The translations under genes and the position numbers were made by a program. A DNA stretch of 64,000 bases from Niastella soli (GTDB taxonomy: Bacteria > Bacteroidota > Bacteroidia > Chitinophagales > Chitinophagaceae), in the NCBI RefSeq assembly GCF_017742245.1, contig NZ_JAGHKO010000017.1:248001-312000 (forward strand), read 5' to 3'. Of the stretch, positions 9,022-17,674 are shown in pieces (position 1 is the first letter of the stretch; each line of letters opens with the position of its first letter). Below the pieces are notes generated by a model. It had not been told where the DNA came from, ran no database searches, and saw only the letters and a list, made by a program, of their open reading frames with translations.

Positions 9022-9594
9022 CTACGCCACCAATGAGGTTTCAAGAGATAAATCCCTGCAAACTTTTGCCTGCAGGAACTTCCTGAATTTTTCCAGGGCT
9101 ACCAATTTACCCAGCAGCAGATCATAGGGAATAGAAGATATATTAGCCTTGTTTATATTTGAGCCAAACTCTGGCGACAGCAGATCGTTTTGTTTCCTGA
9201 AAAAGCTGTCAATCCCAGGTTGTTTCTCACAACTCCTGCAATGTCCCTTAAATTCAATAATTAAAAGGTTACATTGCTCCAATTCACTCTCCCAATAGAT
9301 ACTTCTGTCTATTATATCATCGGGCATAAATAAAACTGCTTTGTACAACAAAGGAAAGTGATCGATCAGACCGACGAATTTTGGTTTCAGGAATTTGTAA
9401 AATACCAGTTCATCTTTGGCATTTAAAAACTGGTGTTGTTTGACTAATTTTTCAATGCCGGCCCAGGCATGAAGTGATAAGTTAAAAGCCCATTCAATCC
9501 AGTGAAGCTCTTCAGCGGGGTGGGATATTTTCTGTTTAATTTGCTGATCTATTGATCGGTACATCAGCCTGCATTCGTTTAGCAAATTTTCCAT
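9022..9594 (-). CDS. RteC-domain-like protein
   Basis: A 190-aa helical protein from ATG 9594 (197 aa from ATG 9615). The central segment, about 65-100, reads FYKFLKPKFVGLIDHFPLLYK. It resembles the RteC family, named for a Bacteroides conjugative-transposon excision regulator, in which an E/L-x-x-F-x-K-x-x-K-P pattern recurs. A Cys pair (CRSC, about 125) is present. RteC-like genes are common both in mobile elements and as chromosomal orphans in Chitinophagaceae, and no mobility genes are seen next to this one. It is the upstream partner of the TerB-like gene. The family assignment is moderate. Confidence 0.55.
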   Translation of the reverse strand: MENLLNECRLMYRSIDQQIKQKISHPAEELHWIEWAFNLSLHAWAGIEKLVKQHQFLNAKDELVFYKFLKPKFVGLIDHFPLLYKAVLFMPDDIIDRSIYWESELEQCNLLIIEFKGHCRSCEKQPGIDSFFRKQNDLLSPEFGSNINKANISSIPYDLLLGKLVALEKFRKFLQAKVCRDLSLETSLVA

Positions 9595-9830
9595 ACAGCA
9601 ACATTTGGCAATCATTTAAAATAAATATAGAAACAGGCTTCTATATTAAAACGCTCGGCAATACGCTAGAATACTAGTTATTTTGAAACTATTTTTTGAG
9701 GTAGTCAATGGCCGAACATTGCCTTTGACCATTATAAAGTAATGCGCATTTCATTGCTTCGCTATCCTGCACCATCCTGCTTATTGATCATCACGACAAA
9801 TCGCTATAATTATAGCAGGTGTAAGTATCT

Positions 9831-10868
9831 CTACTTCAATACAGGCTGGGAATAATGTTTTTGTTTTAATCGCAGAAACTTGCTCTCAAACAAGTGATAA
9901 CTTATGTAGCTGGCAATAATAGTTAGTATGAAATCGCCTAAATAAACTATTAGTCTTTGATTTTCACTCAGCCTATCGGCCCCCGCCCAGTTACTGAAAT
10001 AAAAGAAAAGGCTGTTAAACACATACATTCCATAAGAGTATTTGCCAAAGAAAAGCAGCACTTTAGTGGAAAGGATCTTTTCTACAACTCCTGCATGAAG
10101 AGCAGACAGTAACATGATCCCAAAAAAGAAAGAGATAATTGTTAATGTAAATGGCGCTTTCTTCTCAGAAGCCCCTGAGATCATAAAAACCAAAAACGGT
10201 ATAATTAGAAGTAGAAAAACAGCATTGATGTGCTTACATACTATTTTAGTTTCTAATCGAATCACTATGGCAATGATCGCCCCCATTGAAATACCATCTA
10301 AATGGGCTAATGGCATTCCATAAAATAGCATTGGATCACTGTAAGCAAACCGCAAACCTATTCCTAAAACAATAAGAGAAATAGCCACTCCGATTATTTG
10401 CTTTTTATTACCTACTAAAACAATAAAGGGCCAGATGAGATAAAACTGTTCCTCTAATGCCAGACTCCAAAAATGACCTAATGGATTAAAAAATCCCTTA
10501 TCTAAAAAAAGAAAATTGCTGGTATGCGTCCAAAAGAAAAATTGGTATTGGGCAAACCACCTGGTAGGGCCAAAGAATGGAGCAATGATCCCGAATAGGA
10601 TAAGAACGAGGTAATATAATGGAAGGGTTCGCAAAGCCCTTCTAACTAAGAAAGATTGAATAAATCCCTTTTTAGGTTTTGTATCAATTAATATTCCGGT
10701 GATAAGAAAACCTGATAAGACAAAAAACAATTCAACGCCTATCCAGCCGAATGTAAAAAAGGGATATAAAAAACCATGATTGAACAGATGAAGAAATAAC
10801 ACCAGTAAAATAGCAAGGCCGCGCAAACCGTCCAGGGATTTTATACGAGTGTTCTCTGTTTGATACAT
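9831..10868 (-). CDS. Acyltransferase family 3 (OafA/YrhL-type) membrane protein
   Basis: A 345-aa integral membrane acyltransferase with about ten hydrophobic segments. The N-terminus shows the family hallmark SLDGLRGLAILLVLFLH, with the putative catalytic His27, followed by GWIGVELFFVLSGFLITGIL. A further conserved patch is LALEEQFYLIWP. Such proteins O-acetylate or acylate cell-surface polysaccharides or lipids, using a cytoplasmic acyl donor. It is a single gene, with no polysaccharide operon nearby to indicate the acceptor. Confidence 0.92.
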   Translation of the reverse strand: MYQTENTRIKSLDGLRGLAILLVLFLHLFNHGFLYPFFTFGWIGVELFFVLSGFLITGILIDTKPKKGFIQSFLVRRALRTLPLYYLVLILFGIIAPFFGPTRWFAQYQFFFWTHTSNFLFLDKGFFNPLGHFWSLALEEQFYLIWPFIVLVGNKKQIIGVAISLIVLGIGLRFAYSDPMLFYGMPLAHLDGISMGAIIAIVIRLETKIVCKHINAVFLLLIIPFLVFMISGASEKKAPFTLTIISFFFGIMLLSALHAGVVEKILSTKVLLFFGKYSYGMYVFNSLFFYFSNWAGADRLSENQRLIVYLGDFILTIIASYISYHLFESKFLRLKQKHYSQPVLK

Positions 10869-10930
10869 TTCACTAAAATAGAATTATTCAATAGCTATCA
10901 GTTATACTTAACTGCAATTTCTTAAAATAA

Positions 10931-10960
10931 AAAAGGCTGAGAAATTAATCTCAGCCTTTT
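10931..10960 (-). terminator. Terminator after tRNA-Leu(TAA)
   Basis: A 12-bp perfect stem (10931-10942 / 10949-10960), with a T-run on the minus strand, begins 10 nt past the 3' end of the tRNA. Confidence 0.85.
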
Positions 10961-10970
10961 TCTTGACCTG

Positions 10971-11056
10971 TACCCGGGATGGGAGTTGAACCCACACTAG
11001 CATTGCTGCCAACAGGATTTTAAGTCCTGCGTGTCTACCAGTTCCACCACCCGGGT
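10971..11056 (-). tRNA. tRNA-Leu (anticodon TAA)
   Basis: On the minus strand the 7-bp acceptor stem ACCCGGG/CCCGGGT encloses D arm, anticodon arm CAGGA-CTTAAAA-TCCTG, a long variable arm typical of leucine tRNA, and a GGTTCAACT T-arm. The discriminator base is A; CCA is not encoded. Confidence 0.93.
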
Positions 11057-11122
11057 AACTTATTTTAAATCTACACCAAATACCAGATCCTGGTACCATA
11101 CCTTAGGACCTTAATGAAACAA

Positions 11123-11149
11123 AAAATTCCACCTTGAGGATGGAATTTT
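11123..11149 (-). terminator. Terminator directly after tRNA-Gly
   Basis: Stem AAAATTCCA (11123-11131) with TGGAATTTT (11141-11149), followed on the minus strand by T residues. It abuts the tRNA 3' end. Confidence 0.8.
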
Positions 11150-11150
11150 G

Positions 11151-11223
11151 AGCGGAAGACGAGGCTCGAACCCGCGACCTCAACCTTGGCAAGGTTGCGC
11201 TCTACCAACTGAGCTACTTCCGC
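11151..11223 (-). tRNA. tRNA-Gly (anticodon GCC)
   Basis: 73 nt on the minus strand. The acceptor is GCGGAAG/CTTCCGC, the anticodon arm is CAACC-TTGCCAA-GGTTG, and the T-arm contains GGTTCGAGC. Discriminator T, no encoded CCA. Confidence 0.95.
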
Positions 11224-11379
11224 ATATCGTCCTGATTTTGAATCAGGACAATGAATATTTTGAAAAGAACTTTTCCTATTTTACTTCGCAGCTTTCGTTT
11301 TCGTTAGCTGTTTTCGTTATTGGGAGTGCAAAGATAGGAATTACTTAATACTGACCAAATTTTTCTTACTAATCTTCAA

Positions 11380-11583
11380 TTATTTATACTGCGGAGTGTA
11401 CTGGGTATTCGCAGGAACCTCCACTTTGGGTTTTCCTTTATAACGATGGGTGTACAGGCTGTAGCAGCCACCCAATACGAATGCCAGAATACAAAATACT
11501 TGCAGGTAAAATAAAAATACAGATGAATTTACCCAGCTTCTTTTAAAGTCTTTATCGCGGGGGTCTTTTTCCAGTTGTTCCAT
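11380..11583 (-). CDS. Small single-span membrane protein
   Basis: 67 aa: a charged cytoplasmic N-terminus (about 1-18), one hydrophobic span (about 22-44, containing a Cys) and a basic/polar tail with PVANTQYTPQYK-like composition. It lies 45 bp downstream of the glycosyltransferase gene on the same strand and may be cotranscribed. I do not recognise a family. The clean topology and the placement argue that it is real. Confidence 0.6.
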   Translation of the reverse strand: MEQLEKDPRDKDFKRSWVNSSVFLFYLQVFCILAFVLGGCYSLYTHRYKGKPKVEVPANTQYTPQYK

Positions 11584-11628
11584 AACTCATTTGATTGCAG
11601 TGCAAAAATAATAGTTCAATCTAAAAGT

Positions 11629-12657
11629 TCACGCTTTATTATCAACAATTTCTGTAAAAGTCTTTTTGTCTTTTACAAAATAGCTCCAGACAACGCTTTT
11701 ATGTAAATAACCATTCAGCTCATTTTTCTTTTTCGGCGGAAAAAGTCCTTTTTTCCTGCTTACAAACAGCCATTTTAAAAATGCCCCATGCGCTTTCATC
11801 ACCGACCGGTAATAAGTCTTCTGTCCCGAGATCAAAGATTTAATAGCTGAGATATAGTCGAGCCAAAAACGACAACTTATCTTCCATATTGCCTCATACC
11901 ACGGAAGATTCTTTGCCATCATCACCAGATTGTTCCTGAAATTCAATAATACCTTTCTTGCATTACCCTTTGGCAATGTTCCTCCGCCCACATGATATAC
12001 AACTGATTGCGGACAGGCAAAGACCTTATATCCGGCCAACTGCAGGCGCCAGCAAAAATCTATTTCTTCCTGGTGAGCAAAAAAATATTCATCCAGTCCG
12101 CCCAGGGCATGATACAGGTTGGCGCGCACAAACATGGCAGCCCCGCTGGCCCAGAAAATAGGCACTGCGGCATCATATTGCCCTTCATCTTTTTCGCACA
12201 CATCAAAGATGCGGCCCCGGGCAAAGGGATACCCCAGGTAATCGAGCCACCCGCCAGCGGCACCGGCATACTCAAACAGTTCCCTATTATCGTACTGCAA
12301 TAATTTTGGCTGACAGGCCCCAATGGCCCTGTCCTTCTCCAGCAGTTCCACCATTGCATCCAGCCAGGTAGGCGTTACCTCCACATCAGAATTCAACAGC
12401 ACGTAATAATCCGCCTGAATATGCTTCAACCCTTCATTATACCCCTGCGCAAAACCAAAATTGGCTTCATTTTGAATAATGCGCACCGTTGGCCAATCCT
12501 GCTGCAGGTAGGCGACGGAGTCATCGGTAGAGGCATTGTCTACCACTACTACTTCCTTATTATTATAGGTAGTCGCCAGCACGGAGGGCAGAAACTGTTG
12601 CAGAAAGTTCCGACCATTCCAGTTTAGGATCACTATCGATACGAGCGGTGTTGCCAT
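11629..12657 (-). CDS. Glycosyltransferase family 2
   Basis: A 342-aa GT-A-fold enzyme from ATG 12657 (MATPLVSIVILNWN). ATG 12678 is in frame but adds non-homologous residues. Visible motifs are VVVDNASTDDS (nucleotide-sugar binding), NSDVEV (DxD-like metal site) and the acceptor-side FFAHQEEIDFCWRL, close to rhamnosyltransferase-type GT2 enzymes. The C-terminal ~80 residues are basic and amphipathic and fit membrane association. It probably transfers a sugar onto a lipid-linked or polysaccharide acceptor in the cytoplasm. It is divergent from the histidine kinase gene, with 64 bp between the two starts. Confidence 0.9.
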   Translation of the reverse strand: MATPLVSIVILNWNGRNFLQQFLPSVLATTYNNKEVVVVDNASTDDSVAYLQQDWPTVRIIQNEANFGFAQGYNEGLKHIQADYYVLLNSDVEVTPTWLDAMVELLEKDRAIGACQPKLLQYDNRELFEYAGAAGGWLDYLGYPFARGRIFDVCEKDEGQYDAAVPIFWASGAAMFVRANLYHALGGLDEYFFAHQEEIDFCWRLQLAGYKVFACPQSVVYHVGGGTLPKGNARKVLLNFRNNLVMMAKNLPWYEAIWKISCRFWLDYISAIKSLISGQKTYYRSVMKAHGAFLKWLFVSRKKGLFPPKKKNELNGYLHKSVVWSYFVKDKKTFTEIVDNKA

Positions 12658-12721
12658 GCTGGTGTAAAAATAATTCAAGCAAATAAAGGATGCAAAGGAA
12701 CGGTTTTTATAAATTAGTTGA

Positions 12722-13870
12722 ATGATTCAACCGCTTTTTAACTGGAGAACCGGATTAGCCCTCATTGCGATAGCAATTGTAAGCGGTACCGTTTTTTACT
12801 CCCAGTATCTTGCCCGCAAAATTGGCCGGGAAGAAAGACAGAAAGTAGAAGAATGGGTAGAAGCCACCAAACTATTATTGCACGACACCACGGGGTTAAG
12901 TGATAAACTGGTAAGCATAATCATTGCGGAAAATAATACAGTACCCATTATTGTTACTGACGAAAAGGGACATATCCTTGACCATGTGAACCTCGATTCG
13001 GCCAGCGTGGCCAGTGATAGTAATTATGTACTGAAAAAACTGGGCGAATTCCGTTCACAAAACCCTACCATCGAATGGATTGATCCGCTGAACCCGGTAG
13101 AAAAAAACCTGTATTATTACGGACATACCTCCTTGTTAAACCAGGTACGGTACTACCCCCTGGTACAATTGTTCATTGTAAGCATGTTTATTATTATTAC
13201 CCTGCTGGCGCTTACTACCAGTTTTCGTTCGTCGCAAAACCAGGTTTGGGCAGGCATGGCCAAAGAAACCGCCCATCAGCTGGGCACCCCCTTAACGTCG
13301 TTACAGGGATGGGTAGAAATGCTGAAGGAAACTTATTCCGGTGAAAAGATCGTGCAGGAGATGGAAAAAGATGTAAACCGCCTTAAACTGGTGAGCGACC
13401 GGTTTGGAAAGATCGGCAGTAAGCCCCACCTCGAAAACCATAATATTGTTACCCAGGTATCAAGCATGGTAGAATACATTCGCAAACGCGCCCCGGGAAA
13501 AGTACAGTTTGTGTTGAATACCCGTAATATTAATGAGATCTACGCCATGCTCTCCCCACCCCTGTTCGACTGGGTTATTGAAAACTTGCTGAAAAATGCC
13601 CTGGATGCAATGGAAGGAAAGGGTATGATCACGCTCAACATCTGGCAACAGGATGGACAAACCTTTATCGATGTTACCGATACAGGTAAAGGAATTGCCA
13701 AACAGAACATCAGCAAAGTGTTTAAACCGGGCTTTACTACCAAAAAACGAGGCTGGGGACTGGGACTAAGCCTGTCGAAACGTATTATAGAACAGTATCA
13801 TAAAGGACAATTATTTGTAAAGAATTCCGAACCGGGCAAGGGAACTACTTTCAGGATTGTACTGAAATAA
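12722..13870 (+). CDS. Membrane sensor histidine kinase
   Basis: A 382-aa kinase with TM1 at about 11-30, a small extracytoplasmic sensor region (31-145) and TM2 at about 147-166. The phospho-acceptor motif AHQLGTPLTSL carries His185. The ATP-binding domain has N-box NLLKNALDAMEG (about 288-299), G1 DTGKGI (320-325) and G2 GWGLGLSL (344-351). The H-box has Gln-Leu-Gly in place of the usual Glu-Phe/Ile-Arg after His, a form seen in a subset of Bacteroidota kinases. No response regulator is adjacent. The stand-alone receivers near 23-24.5 kb are possible but unproven partners. Confidence 0.9.
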   Translation: MIQPLFNWRTGLALIAIAIVSGTVFYSQYLARKIGREERQKVEEWVEATKLLLHDTTGLSDKLVSIIIAENNTVPIIVTDEKGHILDHVNLDSASVASDSNYVLKKLGEFRSQNPTIEWIDPLNPVEKNLYYYGHTSLLNQVRYYPLVQLFIVSMFIIITLLALTTSFRSSQNQVWAGMAKETAHQLGTPLTSLQGWVEMLKETYSGEKIVQEMEKDVNRLKLVSDRFGKIGSKPHLENHNIVTQVSSMVEYIRKRAPGKVQFVLNTRNINEIYAMLSPPLFDWVIENLLKNALDAMEGKGMITLNIWQQDGQTFIDVTDTGKGIAKQNISKVFKPGFTTKKRGWGLGLSLSKRIIEQYHKGQLFVKNSEPGKGTTFRIVLK

Positions 13871-13985
13871 GGAAGAGACTTTTAAAACAACTTAAAACCA
13901 CATAATTTCTAAATTTCCTCAAACCAGGTTTAGAAAAACTTTCTACATATCAGTAAATCAATTAAATTTGCGACCCAATTGAAGT

Positions 13986-14069
13986 GCCCAGGTGTTGAAA
14001 CTGGTAGACAAGCCACTTTGAGGTGGTGGTGCTGGAAACGGCGTGCAAGTTCGAATCTTGTCCTGGGCA
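13986..14069 (+). tRNA. tRNA-Leu (anticodon GAG)
   Basis: Acceptor GCCCAGG/CCTGGGC, anticodon arm CCACT-TTGAGGT-GGTGG, a long variable arm and the T-arm GCAAG-TTCGAAT-CTTGT. Discriminator A. The last 11 bases recur in an otherwise empty spacer at 27068-27080 (see findings). Confidence 0.93.
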
Positions 14070-14077
14070 CATTATAG

Positions 14078-14108
14078 CCTTGTAAGTCTTTGATTTACAG
14101 GGTTTTTT
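14078..14108 (+). terminator. Terminator after tRNA-Leu(GAG)
   Basis: Stem CCTTGTAA (14078-14085) with TTTACAGGG (14094-14102), including one G-T pair, then TTTTTT. Confidence 0.65.
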
Positions 14109-14227
14109 ATTTTAGTGTATATCAAACTCTTGTCACCTTTTTCAACCTTAAAAGTGTCGGCTAAAAATGTTATTTCTGACTCTCTTTACCTTTAAATTCC
14201 GTAAAGGTCTTTCCATCATAACTTTAC

Positions 14228-14668
14228 TCAGCAACCGCCTTTGCGAGGGGCACGTTTATAAATTATTTTACCATCTCGTTCTACATAGTCGCCCAATATT
14301 ATTGGATATGAATAGTTGGGCGTGTACAATACACTAAATACACTTTGGCTGCTTACAATTATTTTGTCGTTAACTTTCAGGCTATGCAATTGCTGAAATT
14401 CATTAGAGTTTTCCAGCCCCAAATTAAGAATATAGTCGTAACCATTAATCCTGACCATCGCTCTGAAACCTGATCGTGAGCCTTTCGGTTGAGAAAGAGA
14501 GGTTATAACAGCTTCCATTTTCCATTTTTTCAATTCGGCATTCTTTTCAGCAGCAGAGAGTGGCTTTGGGGCTGATTTTTTAGAAGCTTCATTTTTGATT
14601 TCGCGATTGGCAAATACCAGTCCGCTTACCACAACCAGCGGTAAGATCGCATAAATAACTTTTTTCAT
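14228..14668 (-). CDS. Hypothetical exported protein
   Basis: A 146-aa protein from ATG 14668 (MKKVIYAILPLVVVSGLVFA), with a classic signal peptide. A Lys/Ala/Ser-rich linker follows, then a compact beta-rich domain (about 45-140: AVITSLSQP..YDYILNLGLEN..VNDKIIVSSQSVFSVL). It ends in a Cys. No family is recognised. It is divergent from the membrane-bound winged-helix regulator at 14844 and is a natural candidate target of it. Confidence 0.65.
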   Translation of the reverse strand: MKKVIYAILPLVVVSGLVFANREIKNEASKKSAPKPLSAAEKNAELKKWKMEAVITSLSQPKGSRSGFRAMVRINGYDYILNLGLENSNEFQQLHSLKVNDKIIVSSQSVFSVLYTPNYSYPIILGDYVERDGKIIYKRAPRKGGC

Positions 14669-14843
14669 ATTTTTTGTAGTTTTAAGTAACATAGATCTAT
14701 CTCCCGATCAATCAAATCCGTTTAAGGCATTTCTTTTCGTATCCTTTTAAAGTTGGTGCAACAAAAATACTTTGATAATATTCTGACGGAGGAACCCGGA
14801 TTGTAAATAATAGTGTAAACTTTGTAAATAATATCTTGACATT

Positions 14844-15752
14844 ATGCTTGTTAGAAGAAATCTCTTGCCAGTCAAACGAAAGCACCTGGGCGGATTATTA
14901 TTACTCACGTTTATCGCTATAATCTGCGTGGCTTTTAGCATGATCGGCAATGATGACTTTGACTTTGCCAGAAGAGAAGTCTTGCTTCGCCGAATCGGAC
15001 ATGAAATACTCCTTCAGTCGGGCGACAGTACATCACGGATACTTCCAATAAAAAAGATCGCCGAAAATGAATACCAGATCAGTTTTGAGAATGATTTTAT
15101 TTTTCAAACCGACTCTCTCGTCAATACTACCCAGCGTTTGTTAGCCAAGGAATCGCTTGCACGTGATTATGTTGTTAATGTACTGAATTGTGCCGATGCC
15201 AGTGTAGCTTATGGATATTCTATATCAAAAAATAAGAAAGATGATATAATAACCTGTAAAGGAAGAAGGCAACCCGTAGGATGTTACATGATCAACATTA
15301 AATTTAAACCAACGGGTATCATTACAGCAAAGAATGGATATTTACTGGGCGGCCTTTCATTTTTAGCATTTATAGGATTTATGTTTTTTAGATATGCTAA
15401 ACCGAAGAAAGCCTTACCTGACAATCAGCATAATGATGAAAGCGAGCATAATGAAATGTTCACTATGGGTTCAATGTCGTTCAACGCGGAGGCCCGTAAG
15501 CTCATGATAAATGGAAATACCATCGACCTCACCAAAACTGAAACACGTGTATTACGCATTTTTGCATTATCACCTAACGAAGCTATAGATCGAAGCCGGC
15601 TACAAAAAGAGATATGGGAAGATGAAGGTGTTATAGTAGGCCGCAGTCTCGATATGTTCATATCAAAACTTAGAAAAAAACTTGAATTTGATCCGAACAT
15701 CAAAATAGTTGTTATACGCGGCAAAGGATATAAGCTTGAAATTAACTCTTAA
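14844..15752 (+). CDS. ToxR-like membrane-anchored transcriptional regulator
   Basis: A 302-aa one-component regulator. TM1 lies at about 16-35, an extracytoplasmic domain at about 36-170 (with three Cys, e.g. VLNCADAS and GCYM), and TM2 at about 172-191. A cytoplasmic C-terminal OmpR/PhoB-type winged helix occupies about 210-301 (LTKTETRVLRIFAL..RLQKEIWEDEG..RSLDMFISKLRKKL..IRGKGYKLE). There is no receiver domain. It should sense an envelope signal and bind DNA from the membrane. The topology, with the DNA-binding domain at the C-terminus after two spans, is the reverse of ToxR but common in Bacteroidota. Its likely target is the divergent exported-protein gene. Confidence 0.85.
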   Translation: MLVRRNLLPVKRKHLGGLLLLTFIAIICVAFSMIGNDDFDFARREVLLRRIGHEILLQSGDSTSRILPIKKIAENEYQISFENDFIFQTDSLVNTTQRLLAKESLARDYVVNVLNCADASVAYGYSISKNKKDDIITCKGRRQPVGCYMINIKFKPTGIITAKNGYLLGGLSFLAFIGFMFFRYAKPKKALPDNQHNDESEHNEMFTMGSMSFNAEARKLMINGNTIDLTKTETRVLRIFALSPNEAIDRSRLQKEIWEDEGVIVGRSLDMFISKLRKKLEFDPNIKIVVIRGKGYKLEINS

Positions 15753-15956
15753 GAAAATCTTCCCCACCCATGCAGGCACCTTTAACACCTTACCATCAAC
15801 TACAGCTCCCATACTCAATTTAGTTTGCATCAGCGTTGAATTCTTTGGAAGCTAGGCAGTTACTGAGTTCGGCAATTTATTTTAAAACCTTTATATTTTG
15901 ATCTCGGCGGTAGAAAGTGGCAAATAATAGAATTTTATTTTGGGCCGAATTATATT

Positions 15957-15974
15957 TATCGTAATATTGCGATA
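15957..15974. promoter_or_regulatory. ArsR operator O1 upstream of arsR
   Basis: TATCGTAATATTGCGATA is an 18-bp palindrome with one mismatched pair. It lies 3 bp before the arsR ATG (15978) and overlaps a near-consensus -7 box TATATTTA (15951-15958). A second copy precedes arsM. Confidence 0.8.
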
Positions 15975-15977
15975 GAT

Positions 15978-16307
15978 ATGGGACTTACAAAAACCGAAAT
16001 ATTTACCGATAAGCAGAATAAGCTGGCGCAAATGATGAAAGCATTGGCCCATCCGGCCCGCATTGCCATTATTCAAAGTTTGATCAAGGCACAAGCATGT
16101 GTTTGCGGTGATTTAGTAGACGAGTTGGGTCTTGCACAGGCAACCATTTCGCAACATTTGAAAGAACTTAAAAATGCTGGTTTAATTCAGGGCACTATTG
16201 AAGGTACAAGTGTTTGCTACTGCATAGATCCTAAAGTATGGAAACAATACAAAGAAGCCTTTGATACCTTCTTTGTTGCTTATAAAAATAAGGATAACTG
16301 CTGTTAA
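15978..16307 (+). CDS. arsR: ArsR-family arsenic-responsive repressor
   Basis: A 109-aa winged-helix repressor. The N-terminal KALAHPARIAII is the family signature. CVCGDLVDEL holds the metalloid-binding pair Cys41/Cys43 at the start of the DNA-binding helix, followed by the recognition helix LAQATISQHLKEL. It ends in a further Cys pair (DNCC), which could complete a three-coordinate As(III) site. It is the first gene of the arsenic operon. A matching palindrome lies on its own promoter, so autorepression released by arsenite is expected. Confidence 0.95.
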   Translation: MGLTKTEIFTDKQNKLAQMMKALAHPARIAIIQSLIKAQACVCGDLVDELGLAQATISQHLKELKNAGLIQGTIEGTSVCYCIDPKVWKQYKEAFDTFFVAYKNKDNCC

Positions 16308-16324
16308 ATTTTTTTGCTCTCATT

Positions 16325-16342
16325 TATCGCAATATTGCAATA
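16325..16342. promoter_or_regulatory. ArsR operator O2 upstream of arsM
   Basis: TATCGCAATATTGCAATA matches O1 at 16 of 18 positions and lies 20 bp before the arsM ATG, in the 54-bp gap after arsR. This suggests a second, separately repressed promoter inside the operon. Confidence 0.75.
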
Positions 16343-16361
16343 AAACAATAAATCGTTTTTT

Positions 16362-17186
16362 ATGACAACTGATCAAGAGTTAAAAGATATAGTAAGACAG
16401 AAATATAGTGAGATCGCATTGCAGGATAAAGAAACCAATCAATCATCCTGCTGCGGCTCGGGCTGCTGCTCAACAGATGTATACAACATCATGAGTGACG
16501 ATTATACTAACCTGGAGGGTTACAACCCCGACGCCGACCTGGGATTGGGTTGTGGATTGCCCACCCAATTTGCCAAAATAAAACAGGGCGATGTAGTCAT
16601 AGACCTGGGAAGCGGCGCAGGTAACGATGCCTTTATTGCCCGGCACGAAACAGGCGATACCGGCAAAGTGATTGGTATCGATTTTACCCCGGCGATGATA
16701 GAGCGGGCACGACAAAACGCAGAGGTCAGGGGATTCAATAATGTAGAGTTCAGGCAGGGGGATATAGAGAAAATGCCAGTTACTTCCAATGTCGCTGATG
16801 TTATAGTAAGCAATTGTGTGCTGAACCTGGTGCCCAACAAAGATGGCGTTATAAAAGAAATATATCGGGTTCTAAAACCGGGCGGTCATTTTTCTATTTC
16901 CGATATTGTACTGGAAGGAACTTTACCTGCCAATATTCAGCAGGCAGCGGAAATGTATGCTGGCTGTGTGTCGGGCGCAATCCAAAAACAGGCATACCTG
17001 GAATTGATAGAGCAAAATGGATTTGAAAACATCACGATCCAAAAGGAAAAAGTCATTCACATTCCAGACGATATTCTATTAAATTATATGTTTGAACCAG
17101 CAATTAAACAGTTTAGAAACAGCAATACAGGCATTTATAGTATTACGGTATATGCGGAAAAACCAGCGGCTGCAAAATCCTGTTGA
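16362..17186 (+). CDS. arsM: Arsenite S-adenosylmethionine methyltransferase
   Basis: A 274-aa class I methyltransferase that converts As(III) to methylated arsenicals. The SAM site is VIDLGSGAGNDAF (about 79-91), with the acidic GIDFTPAM after it. The three conserved arsenic-binding cysteines are present at Cys64 (GLGCG), Cys152 (VSNCVLNL) and Cys202 (YAGCVSG). The N-terminus has an extra Cys cluster (SSCCGSGCCS, 28-37), and the protein ends KSC. It is the second gene of the ars operon, with its own putative operator upstream. Confidence 0.95.
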   Translation: MTTDQELKDIVRQKYSEIALQDKETNQSSCCGSGCCSTDVYNIMSDDYTNLEGYNPDADLGLGCGLPTQFAKIKQGDVVIDLGSGAGNDAFIARHETGDTGKVIGIDFTPAMIERARQNAEVRGFNNVEFRQGDIEKMPVTSNVADVIVSNCVLNLVPNKDGVIKEIYRVLKPGGHFSISDIVLEGTLPANIQQAAEMYAGCVSGAIQKQAYLELIEQNGFENITIQKEKVIHIPDDILLNYMFEPAIKQFRNSNTGIYSITVYAEKPAAAKSC

Positions 17187-17225
17187 GGACCTGATTGCTG
17201 CAATTAATCTTTAAAAATCATAGTT

Positions 17226-17654
17226 ATGAAAATCATCCAGGCAAATCAAACTAACCGGCAATCTATTATTGAATTACTTAAAAACGAAAAGTTGCCGGTA
17301 GATGATTTGCCTGGTAATCTTGATCATTTTTTTGTCGCTGTTAGTGACAGCAATATTATAGGCGTCATAGGGCTTGAACTCTATCCGCCTTTTTGCCTCC
17401 TGCGCTCGATGGTGGTTCGGAAAGATTATCAAAACCAGAAGGTTGCGACCGCACTTGTAGAAACACTGGAGAAACATGCTTTTGATTTAAAACTTAGCCG
17501 GATATATCTACTTACAGAAACAGCATCAGCCTACTTTGATAAAAAGAACTATCAACGGGTAGAACGATCCGAAGTGCCTGACGAAATAAAGGGTTCTACT
17601 GAATTCAGCAGCGTATGTCCTGTAAGTGCAATAGTCATGAAAAAATCTATATAA
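17226..17654 (+). CDS. arsN2: Arsenic-resistance GNAT acetyltransferase (ArsN2 type)
   Basis: A 142-aa GNAT-fold protein. The acetyl-CoA-binding core is visible at [20 protein letters not shown] (about 61-80), preceded by LLRSMV. It is of the short GNAT type regularly found between arsM and the arsenite efflux gene. Family knowledge links ArsN homologues to acetylation of amino-containing organoarsenicals, but the substrate of the ArsN2 group is not established. It ends 20 bp before the acr3 start. Confidence 0.8.
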   Translation: MKIIQANQTNRQSIIELLKNEKLPVDDLPGNLDHFFVAVSDSNIIGVIGLELYPPFCLLRSMVVRKDYQNQKVATALVETLEKHAFDLKLSRIYLLTETASAYFDKKNYQRVERSEVPDEIKGSTEFSSVCPVSAIVMKKSI

Positions 17655-17674
17655 TAACAAAACGAATTGCCCTA

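Noticed and set aside
9022-9594. Conjugative-transposon module around the RteC-like gene
   Set aside because: No tra, mob or integrase gene is nearby; RteC-like proteins occur alone in many chromosomes.
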